Shown here in pieces: positions 48,801-60,800 of a stretch of 64,000 nt of DNA. The notes under the pieces were generated by a model. It was not told where the DNA came from and made no database searches. It saw only the letters and a program-made list of their open reading frames with translations. The stretch is from Bugula neritina. Its lineage: Eukaryota; Bryozoa; Gymnolaemata; Cheilostomatida; Bugulidae. The DNA lies in NCBI GenBank assembly GCA_964035545.1, contig OZ037772.1:12899818-12963817 (forward strand). The letters run 5' to 3'. Positions within the stretch are counted from its first letter, which is position 1; each line of letters opens with the position of its first letter. A program made the position numbers and the translations under genes.

Positions 48801-51800
48801 TATTACTATGCGTATATTATTATATTACTATGTGTATATTATTATATTACTCTGTGTATATTATTATATTACTATGTGTATATTATTATATTACTCTGTG
48901 TATATTATTATATTACTATGTGTATATTATTATATTACTATGTGTATATTATTATATTACTCTGTGTATATTATTATATTACTATGTGTATATTATTATA
49001 TTACTATGTGTATATTATTATATTACTATGTGTATATTATTATATTACTATGTGTATATTATTATATTACTCTGTGTATATTATTATATTACTCTGTGTA
49101 TATTATTATATTACTATGTGTATATTATTATATTACTCTGTGTATATTATTATATTACTATGTGTATATTATTATATTACTATGTGTATATTATTATATT
49201 ACTATGCGTATATTATTATATTACTATGTGTATATTATTATATTACTCTGTGTATATTATTATATTACTATGTGTATATTATTATATTACTCTGTGTATA
49301 TTATTATATTACTCTGTGTATATTATTATATTACTCTGTGTATATTATTATATTACTATGTGTATATTATTATATTACTCTGTGTATATTATTATATTAC
49401 TATGTGTATATTATTATATTACTATGTGTATATTATTATATTACTATGCGTATATTATTATATTACTATGTGTATATTATTATATTACTCTGTGTATATT
49501 ATTATATTACTATGTGTATATTATTATATTACTATGTGTATATTATTATATTACTATGTGTATATTATTATATTACTATGTGTATATTATTATATTACTA
49601 TGTGTATATTATTATATTACTATGTGTATATTATTATATTACTCTGTGTATATTATTATATTACTATGCGTGTAATAATGAGAGTAATATATTTGGAAAT
49701 CACTAAGTTTGAATGTTTTAGTCTTAGAGTTGACTTCTAAGCTCTTCATCTGTAGGGGACGAACCCCGACTGCCCCGAAGTCACGATTGGTGCCATTGAG
49801 GAAGCCCTGAAGCTCGCTCACGACAATTCCTACATCTTCGTGTTCACCGACGCCTCCGCCAGCGACTACAACGAGACAGAGGAGGTCATCAACCTGATCC
49901 AGGAGAAGAAGTGCAAGGTGACTGTTGGGTCTCTCTGTCTGTTTGTCTGTCTGTCTGTTTATGTGTGTGGTGATGTATATGCTAATATTTTACATTATAG
50001 AATATATTACATTATAATATGATGAACTATGTTATATAATATAATGCGCTATATAATATATTGTTTTTTAATATAATATTTTAAATTTTTCTCAGCATAC
50101 AAGTCTGCAGTTGTAAGTGAAGGTCTTATTTGAAAGCAAACAATACTCCACAGCTTAGCATTCGTTTCATGAGTTTAGATTACCCTTGCAGGTGACTTTT
50201 ATACTAACTGGTGACTGTGGTGACATCACAGACCGCGGATATACAAGCTATCAGCAAATAGCCAGCGCTAGCTCTGGAGAAATCTTCTCTGTGGTTGAAG
50301 GAGACGTTGAGAAAGTAAGTATGGCCGCCATACTCAGTCTGAGTATGGAATATAAATATGGCCGCCATACTCAGTTTGAGTATAGAATATAAATATGGCC
50401 ACCATACTTCGTCTGAATTGAGAGTAAAGACTGTGAATACAAATTTGTCCAACAGAAGTTTTCACTAACTTGTGGGATTTCAGTGGTGCTGATGAGGCTG
50501 GTGTGTTTATCATTCTTCCTGTTTGCCCTGTTGACTTGAGTGACCTTACCTATCTCCCACACAGGTATTGGATGCTGTGATAGAAACGGTGATACCGAAG
50601 TACGATCCCGCAGCCGTGGTCACAGGAAGAGCTCCTGACGGAAGCATCACTTCTCTTAATGGCTCGTCTCTCGAGTACCGAGAAGTTAACATGATGGCCT
50701 TGACCTTTGAGACAGGAACAAATGCTATTAAAACACCTTTAAAAATAGACTCCCACACATCCGACTTTACTGTTTCTGTTGTTGGGGAGAAAGTTAGTGT
50801 GGAGTTGTTTGACCCTGCTGGTGAGTCACATGTTCAGTTGCAGACGTTAGCTGGTCTCCATCTTCAAATCATGTTCTGGTGCTACTTGTTAGTTATTGGT
50901 TAGTAATAGTTAGTTGTTAGTTACTAGTTATTAGTCAGTGGTTAGCAGTCAGTAGATATTAGTCAGTAGCTATTAGTTGTTAGCTTACTAGTTATTAGTC
51001 ATTAGTTATTAGTTAGTAGTTATTAGTTAGTAGTTATTAGTTATTAGTCAGTAGTTATTAGTTATTAGTTAGCAGTTATTAGTTATTAGTCAGTAGTTAT
51101 TAGTTATTAGTGACTTTCTATTACTGAATGTTTACAGAGTAAATTCATACTGAGAAATTGACTGATTATACTGTTTGAGAATGAAATGTTGAGAAAGTAA
51201 TGATATCTATAGGTTCTCTTGTAACCAAATATAAACCTCTAAGAGATCTGGACAACACCAAGACCTACAAGTTTGAAGACCCACAGCCAGGCACCTGGAG
51301 GTTGAGTTACTCCTCCCCCTCCTACCTCACTGTGCGAGTCACTGGTAAGAACTGTAGGCTAACAAACAGTCTCCTTTACTTCCACTTTTACTCTTGTCTT
51401 GGTTGTTTCTAACAGCTAGTTTCTAATGTAATTGAAAATGAAAATTAATGAATGCTTTTATTCTGTCAACAGCAGCAATAGTTTAAAATATTTTGTCTCT
51501 AAACTGTGTCTCCTGAATACCTTTTCTGTTGTCAGGAAGTAGTACTCTCGACTTTGACGTGAGATTCGCTGTCGAAGATGTCATCACAGACTTTGATTCT
51601 CTGCTACCAAGACCTGTGTCAGGTAACACGAGTCATAGAGTAGCTGTTGTGTGGTAACACGAGTCATACATTGGCTACATAGCTATATTATAAAGTTATT
51701 GTCTAAGAGTGTGTTACAAATTACCTAATTTGTTGACGAAAACGAATTATTTTTTATTGTATTATGTAATCTATTTCTAAAGGGAAACAATGCATATGTT

Positions 51801-54800
51801 TAGCTGAGTTTTGTTACATTGTACCTTGTCCCGCCAGGGGTAGTACCTTGTACTGTGTCTTGTATTGCCAGGGGTAGTAACTTATACTGTGTCTTGTATT
51901 GCCAGGGGTAGTAACTTATACTGTGTCTTGTATTGCCAGGGGTAGTAACTTATACTGTGCCTTGTATTGCCAGGGGTAGTAACTTATACTGTGCCTTGTA
52001 TTGCCAGGGGTAGTAACTTATACCGTGCCTTGTATTGCCAGGGGTAGTAACTTATACTGTGTCTTGTATTGCCCAGGGGTAGTAACTTATACTGTGCCTT
52101 GTATTGCCAGGGGTAGTAACTTATACCGTGCCTTGTATTGCCAGGGGTAGTAACTTATACTGTGCCTTGTATTGCCAGGGGGTAGTAACTTATACCGTGC
52201 CTTGTATTGCCAGGGGTAGTAACTTATACCGTGCCTTGTATTGCCAGGGGTAGTAACTTATACTGTGTCTTGTATTGCCCAGGGGTACTAACTTACACTG
52301 TCATTAAAATGTTGGGCTTGGAGGAAGGAGTTACGCCCCTACGTATTGATCTCATAAACCTGGACGGGAAACTTATCTCTACTCAGTTTTTGGGAAATCT
52401 CTCCAACCACCGAGATCTTTTCCTGTCTACAGCTCAGCGTCCTCCATCTGAGACCTTCAACATCAGAGTGAGTATGCTGACACGTTACTGACACCTTTAT
52501 GACACCTTTATGACACCTTTATGACACCTTTATGTTGCCCATTTGGCACCCATCTCGCCTCTGTTATATCTCACCTCTGTTATATCTCACCTCTGTTATA
52601 TCTCACCTCTGCTATATCTCACCTCTGTTATATCTCACCTCTACTATATCTCACCTCTGTTATATCTCACCTCTGTTATATCTCACCTCTGTTATATCTC
52701 ACCTCTGTTATATCTCACCTCTGTTATATCTCACCTCTGCTATATCTCACCTCTACTATATCTCACCTCTACTATATCTCACCTCTGTCTCACCTCTACT
52801 ATATCTCACCTCTGTTATATCTCACCTCTGTTATATCTCACCTCTGTTATATCTCACCTCTGTTATATCTCACCTCTGTTATATCTCACCTCTGCTATAT
52901 CTCACCTCTGTTATATCTCACCTCTGTTATATCTCACCTCTGCTATATCTCACCTCTGTTATATCTCACCTCTGTTATATCTCACCTCTGTTATATCTCA
53001 CCTCTGTTATATCTCACCTCTACTATATCTCACCTCTGTTATATCTCACCTCTGTTATATCTCACCTCTGTTATATCTCACCTCTGTTATATCTCACCTC
53101 TGTTATATCTCACCTCTGTTATATCTCACCTCTGTTATATCTCACCTCTGCTATATCTCACCTCTACTATATCTCACCTCTGTTATATCTCACCTCTGTT
53201 ATATCTCACCTCTGTTATATCTCACCTCTGTTATATCTCACCTCTGCTATATCTCACCTCTGTTATATCTCACCTCTGTTATATCTCACCTCTGTTATAT
53301 CTCACCTCTGTTATATCTCACCTCTGTTATATCTCACCTCTGTTATATCTCACCTCTGTTATATCTCACCTCTGTTATATCTCACCTCTGCTATATCTCA
53401 CCTCTGTTATATCTCACCTCTGTTATATCTCACCTCTGTTATATCTCACCTCTGTTATATCTCACCTCTGTTATATCTCACCTCTGTTATATCTCACCTC
53501 TGTTATATCTCACCTCTGTTATATCTCACCTCTGTTATATCTCACCTCTGCTATATCTCACCTCTGTTATATCTCACCTCTGTTATATCTCACCTCTGTT
53601 ATATCTCACCTCTGTTATATCTCACCTCTACTATATCTCACCTCTGTTATATCTCACCTCTGTTATATCTCACCTCTGTTATATCTCACCTCTGTTATAT
53701 CTCACCTCTGTTATATCTCACCTCTGTTATATCTCACCTCTGTTATATCTCACCTCTGTTATATCTCACCTCTGCTATATCTCACCTCTGTTATATCTCA
53801 CCTCTGTTATATCTCACCTCTGTTATATCTCACCTCTGTTATATCTCACCTCTGTTATATCTCACCTCTGCTATATCTCATCTCTACTATATCTCACCTC
53901 TGTTATATCTCACCTCTGTTATATCTCACCTCTGTTATATCTCACCTCTACTATATCTCACCTCTACTATATCTCACCTCTGTTATGTCTCACCTCTGTT
54001 ATATCTCACCTCTGCTATATCTCACCTCTGTCTCGCCTCTGTTATGTCTCACCTCTGTTATATCTCACCTCTGTTATATCTCACCTCTGTTATATCTCAC
54101 CTCTGTTATATCTCACCTCTGTTATATCTCACCTCTACTATATCTCACCTCTGTCTCACCTCTGCTATATCTCACCTCTGCTATATCTCACCTCTGCTAT
54201 ATCTCACCTCTGCTATGATATGTTGCAGCTAAAAGGCATTGATAAAAATGGAAATCCATTTGAACGAATTAGCAAGTCTGTTACATCTGCTGTGAATGCT
54301 ACAGGTATGTCTATTGGGTGAAGCTGGTGAGACTGTAATTTACATTTCTTTTATTTTTTATAAGATTTGTTTTCCTTCCAAACATGAAAGTCTAAAACTA
54401 CGACAAACATTTGGTTTTAATAAGATCAACATATTTCAATATCAGCAGTTTGTGTTGGCTGTGTGTAGGTATTGAACAGTGTAAGTATATAATACATAGT
54501 ATACTCTGTGTGTAAGTATTGAACAGTGTAAGTATATAATATACTCTGTGTGTAGGTATTGAACAGTGTAAGTATATAATATACTCTGTGTGTAGGTATT
54601 GAACAGTGTAAGTATATAGTATACTCTGTGTGTAGGTATTGAACAGTGTAAGTATATAATATACTCTGTGTGTAGGTATTGAACAGTGTAAGTATATAAT
54701 ATACTCTGTGTGTAGGTATTGAACAGTGTAAGTATATAGTATACTCTGTGTGTAGGTATTGAACAGTGTAAGTATATAATATACTCTGTGTGTAGGTATT

Positions 54801-57800
54801 GAACAGTGTAAGTATATAATATACTCTGTGTGTAGGTATTGAACAGTGTAAGTATATAATATACTCTGTGTGTAGGTATTGAACAGTGTAAGTATATAAT
54901 ATACTCTGTGTGTAGGTATTGAACAGTGTAAGTATATAGTATACTCTGTGTGTAGGTATTGAACAGTGTAAGTATATAATATACTCTGTGTGTAGGTATT
55001 GAACAGTGTAAGTATATAGTATATAGTATACTCTGTGTGTAGGTATTGAACAGTGTAAGAAGTGTGCTACTGGAGGAACCAGTCGCTGTCTCATAGTTGG
55101 TAAAGTGGCCAGCCTACTCAGCGATACCAAGTTCAAGTGTGAGTGTAAAGCACCGTACTTTGAGGGAAATGGAGAGACCTGTTCCAGTGAGTATTAGTCA
55201 GTACTAGTGAGTATTGACTGTGAGTATTTACTGTGAGTATTGACTGTGAGTATTGACTGTGACTATGACTAAGTAATTGTGACTAGTGAGTATCACTAGT
55301 GAGTATTAGTCGGTACGAGTGAGTATTGACTGTGAGTATGACTAGTGATTGTGACTAATGAGTATGACTAGTGAGTATTAGTCGGTATTAGTGACTGTTA
55401 CTACTGAGATTGTGTGGGTCTCTTATCATGTGCATTGAGCACTATTACTATAATTATATACTATTATGCTTACCCCTGTATCTCTGTATTGATACTAGTT
55501 GTTGTATGATTTTTTCTTGTGTTCAGATGTGAATGAGTGTGACAAGCTGATTGATAACTGTGACGACAATGCCTTCTGCACCGACACATTCGGCAGCTTC
55601 TACTGCGACTGTAAGCCCGGGTTCCTGGGAAATGGAGTCGTCTGCACAAGTGAGTTGTTCTTTCTTTTTATAAAAGTCAGTTGCTACGATTACTCTAGTT
55701 GCTATGGTTACTCTGGTTGCTATGGTTACTCTAGTTGCTATGGTTACTCTAGTTGCTATGGCTTCTCTGGTTGCTATGGTTACTCTAGTTGCTATGGCTT
55801 CTCTGGTTGTTATGGTTACTTTAGTTGCTATGGTTACTCTAGTTGCTATGGTTACTCTAGTTGCTATGGCTTCTCTGGTTGCTATGGTTACTCTAGTTGC
55901 TACGGTTACTCTAGTTGCTACGGTTACTCTGGTTGCTATGGTTACTCTGGTTGCTACGGTTACTCTGGTTGCTACGGTTACTCTGGTTGCTATGGTTACT
56001 CTGGTTGCTACAGTTACTCTAGTTGCCATGGTTACTCTGGTTGCTATGGTTACTCTGGTTGCTACGGTTACTCTAGTTGCTATGGTTACTCTAGTTGCTA
56101 TGGTTACTCTGGTTGCTACGGTTACTCTAGTTGCTACGGTTACTCTGGTTGCTATGGTTACTCTGGTTGCTACGGTTACTCTGGTTGCTACGGTTACTCT
56201 GGTTGCTATGGTTACTCTGGTTGCTATGGTATCTCTTATTAAAGTACTCTATTGCAGATATTAACGAATGTAAAGCTGAAAGAGATCCTTGCAAAGGAAC
56301 AGGAAACTGCACTGACACGGAAGGCAGCTTTTCTTGTACCTGTGGAGATGGGTTTATGGCTAGCTCAGAGACTGCCCCTCTATGTAAAGGTGCGTCTCAT
56401 CTAAGATCTTAGTCTACTTGCTTTTTAAGGTGGTATTCTCCAGCTATCTCACCTACAATATCTCACCTACAATATCCCACCTACAATATCTCACTTACAA
56501 TATCTCACCCACAGTATCTCACCTACAATATCTCACCTACAATATCTCACCCACAGTATCTCACCTACAATATCTCACCTACAATATCTCACCTACATTA
56601 TCTCACCTACAAGCTTGTTTCAATTTGAGAAGTTTGTTTCAACTGTTTCCATATTGTAAACTTGAAAGGAACTTCAATTTCTAGATATTAACGAGTGTGC
56701 TTCAGCCAATGGCAACTGTGAGCAGGAGTGTGTGAATACGGCTGGGTCATTCTACTGCAAGTGTGCGTCTGGCTACATGAACACTACTGGCGTAGGGATG
56801 GGGTGCTCAGGTAGGGCCTCAAACTTGTCTCACGGAACTCTTAGATAGCCCTGGGTTTACTGATTGTGTTTAAAACTGTGCCTGAGAGAGATATGCTGTT
56901 GTTTGTTCTCTGAATACATCACGTGAAGTAGAAATCTGCTACGAGACTGTAGAAACTTTGTCTAAAGTGTTTATTAAATAATTCTTCCATAAATATTATT
57001 AATTTGGTGAGTAGATTTATAGGCAATGTCTAAAGTCTTCTCCCTGATAGCATACTTGCTTGAAAGCTGCACATGAAGCAGCAATTTTATAGATGGAATC
57101 GAACACATGTTGAATAAAACTGTGATTTCTCGAGTTTTTAAAGATGTCTGCCTGATGATGAAATAGCTTAAAATGAGCTGTGACTAATGTTTAACCATGC
57201 GTCACGTTTGAGTTGAAAGTCTTGTGCCATAAACACTGAGCACAATTCTCTTTATACCGAATCTCTAGATATTGACGAGTGTGCTGACCGAACCCTCAAT
57301 GAGTGTCACCCAGACGGGTACTGTGATAATGAGATCCCTGGCTATTTCTGTGGCTGTAACCCAGGCTACACAGGAAACGGCTTCAACTGTACAGGTAAGT
57401 CAAACTCAGTTAAACTCAGGTAGTGTTAGTTAGACTCATTTAGTCTCAGTTAGAATCAGTCAGTCTCAGTTAGACTTAGTCAGTCTCAGTTAGTTTCAGT
57501 TATACTCAATTAGATGTGATAGTTAGACTCACTGCTACTAGTTACTGTGCTGGTCCCACTACAAAACGAATCTGCAATGACGAATGAATAGATAACATGT
57601 GAGTAAAGTAGATACACAGTAATCACGTGATCATATTTAGTTAGAGTACTGTGAGTGTTTAGTTAGAGTACTGTGAGTGTTTAGTTAGAGTACTGTTTTG
57701 CTTCTCTGTTTTCAGTCATTCTTGTTATCAGAAATGATGAACATTGTCATATTCCATCTTGCCTTTGGATTCACATATTTGTGTCTGTCTGTCCATCTCT

Positions 57801-60800
57801 CATTCTGTTTGTTAGTCTATGTATTGTTTTAGACATCAATGTGTATTATTTTAGACATCAATGTGTATTGTTTTAGACATCAATGAATGTGAGGGTAACT
57901 TCACATGTCCACTCAACTCTCTCTGCAAAAACTCACCAGGAACCTATGACTGCCCGGATTGTATGAAGGGGTACAGATGGGACCTCAATAAGACTTCCTG
58001 TTATGGTAGGAACTCAAGTTATACATATGATATGATACACTGCAAGCATAGCGCTAAACCAGGGTCTCTTACGGAATAGAAGTATAGTGTCTAGTAGAAC
58101 AGACCTGTACAACTAGTCCTGTGTCTTTCTAGATCACATCACTTTGTGTCACATCACCCGGTGTGTCACGTGACAGGGTACCATGTCACATTATATTCAC
58201 ACAGTACTGTATAAAGTGTAGTAGTTATACCGTTTTACCTCACCCTGTTTATAGATATAAATGAGTGTGATGAAGGCATTGATACTTGTCCACCAAACAG
58301 CGTGTGTAACAATACTATTGGCTCATTCAAATGTCCCAGATGTAACGATGGATATGATTGGACAGATAGCAACCAGACAGCCTGTGAAGGTACTTGTAAC
58401 TAAAGTGTAGCAGTTTTGTCCAGGTTATAAACTTAGAAATATTAACTTTAAATTTTCATTTATTTCACAGGAATTTGAAGGGTGAAACTCTCCTAATTTA
58501 CAACTATTGCTAAACCCACAGCTCATTGTCAGCACACTGCAAGCTGTAGTAATGTTGTCTTCTTCTATTTACAGATGTGGATGAATGTGCTAATGATACT
58601 CACACCTGTCCAGAGAACAGCGTGTGTAACAATACTATTGGTTCCTTTGAGTGTCCAGTGTGTGAGGATGGATATGAGTGGACAGATAGCAACCAGACAG
58701 CCTGTCAAGGTAAACGCTGATGATGGAAAACATGAAACTGTTTGCAATCAGTATTAGTAGTACTCTTGTCTAACTAACACTACTCTGTAACTAACACTAC
58801 TCTGTAACTAACACTACTTTGTAACTAGCACTACTTTGTAACTAGCACTACTCTGTAACTAAATATACTATATTACTAGTCTACAGTTACTACTCTACAG
58901 TTACTACTCTACAGTTACTACTCTACAGTTACTACTCTACAGTTACTACTCTACAGTTACTAGTCTACAGTTACTAGTCTACAGTTACTACTCTACAGTT
59001 ACTAGTCTACAGTTACTAGTCTACAGTTACTAGTCTACAGTTACTACTCTACAGTTACTAGTCTACAGTTACTAGTCTACAGTTACTAGTCTACAGTTAC
59101 TACTCCACAGTTACTACTCCACAGTTACTAGTCTACAGTTACTAGTCTACAGTTACTAGTCTACAGTTACTACTCCACAGTTACTACTCCACAGTTACTA
59201 CTCTACAGTTAGAGTTTACTCTATTGTGTGCTGAAGCTAGCAGGGCAGTGCAGAGTAATTTATATTGGTTTATTGGTAACACAACTCCCTCTACATTTAG
59301 TATTTCACATACTATCATGTGGAGTAGGATTTTACATGTGTTTGTACCATCGTCTTGATATACTTCCAGATGTGGATGAATGTAAACTGAAGACTCACAC
59401 CTGTCCAGAGAATAGTGTGTGTAACAATACTATTGGTTCCTTTGAGTGTCCCAGATGTAAGGATGGATATGATTGGACAGATAGCAACCAGACAGCCTGT
59501 GCAGGTGATTATAACAAAAATACACTCTTAATATAATATTCTGATTCTGTTTTGCTTTCTCCTATTTATTTCTAGTTTCGTATTATTAATTCACTCTCAC
59601 TACACACTTGAGTATTACTAATTCACTCTCACTACACACTTGAGTATTACTAATTCACTCTCACTATACACTTGAGTATTACTAATTCACTCCGACTACA
59701 TCAAAAGAGGAATAGTAGGGTTGCACATTAAGTACTGCTGTTTATTTTCTAGTCTCGCTTGTCTAAGATGTTAACTTCTACCTTCCAAGGTCTGCATGTA
59801 TCTAACTCTTAGACCTTCAATGTCTACTGTTTACAAGGCTTCCTTTACTATTTATAGATATAGATGAATGTGTTAATGGTACTCATACTTGTCCCCTAAA
59901 CAGCGTGTGTAACAATACTATTGGTTCCTTTGAGTGCCCAGCCTGTGAGGATGGATATGAGTGGACAGATAGCAACCAGACAGCCTGCAGAGGTGAGGGT
60001 TGTGTGAGGAATGAAAGGAAATTATTTTTTTATTATGCTGTTTCAAGTTATTTCTTCAGCCTCTGCTTTATCGGATTATCAGTTTGATGTGACATCTAAA
60101 GGATGGAGTGAGGGACAGCTGAAAGCTGTAGTTTAGTATTCTATATGCATGTGTCAACTTTAAACATGTTACATCTGGTGGGTAACTCCAATGCCGTGGG
60201 ATAGACTGCAAATTGCTAGTTCACAGCTGCTTAATTTTCTCTTGCATATGTCCTTTAAAAATCTATGGTGCTGGGAGCTGTAAAATATCTCTGGGCATAT
60301 TTTCCCTGAGCTCCTGAAGTCAGAAAGGCTGTCTGCTAATCTGCCCGTACTGGAAGGAAATATCAACTCGCTCAGTTTCAATAAATAAGTTACACTTTCT
60401 CACTCTATACTCAGTGGCATACTCAGTATACTCTTTCACTACTACCTTCTCTGACCAGTGAATATACAGCTCTCTCTCTCTGACCTGTTTTCAATTTTTC
60501 TATTGAGTTTATTGAATCTCCGTATTTCATTTTTGAATAACAATTTTCAGATGTGAATGAATGTGCTAATGGCACGCATACCTGTCCAGAGAATAGCGTG
60601 TGTAGCAATACTATTGGTTCCTTTGAGTGTCCCAGATGTAAGGATGGATATGATTGGACAGATAGTAACCAGACAGCCTGTGAAGGTGATTGTTACATAA
60701 GTTTACTGAATGTAATATATTGTGAGCTATTGCAATGAGATCTCAAATAATCTATGAAATAAAACTCATGGAGATATTAGAGTGGATCTATTGGTTTCAA

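Noticed and set aside
47057-49740. Forward frames of up to 782 codons that look like a multi-pass membrane protein
   Set aside because: They are three phase-shifted readings of one 22-bp satellite lying between two correctly phased exons of the hemicentin-like gene.
52521-54321. Three overlapping forward frames of 565-592 codons
   Set aside because: 15-bp satellite without stops, inside an intron bounded by good donor and acceptor sites.
54426-55136. 236-codon minus-strand frame
   Set aside because: Antisense reading of the 40-bp acceptor-copying array and exon 55043-55186.
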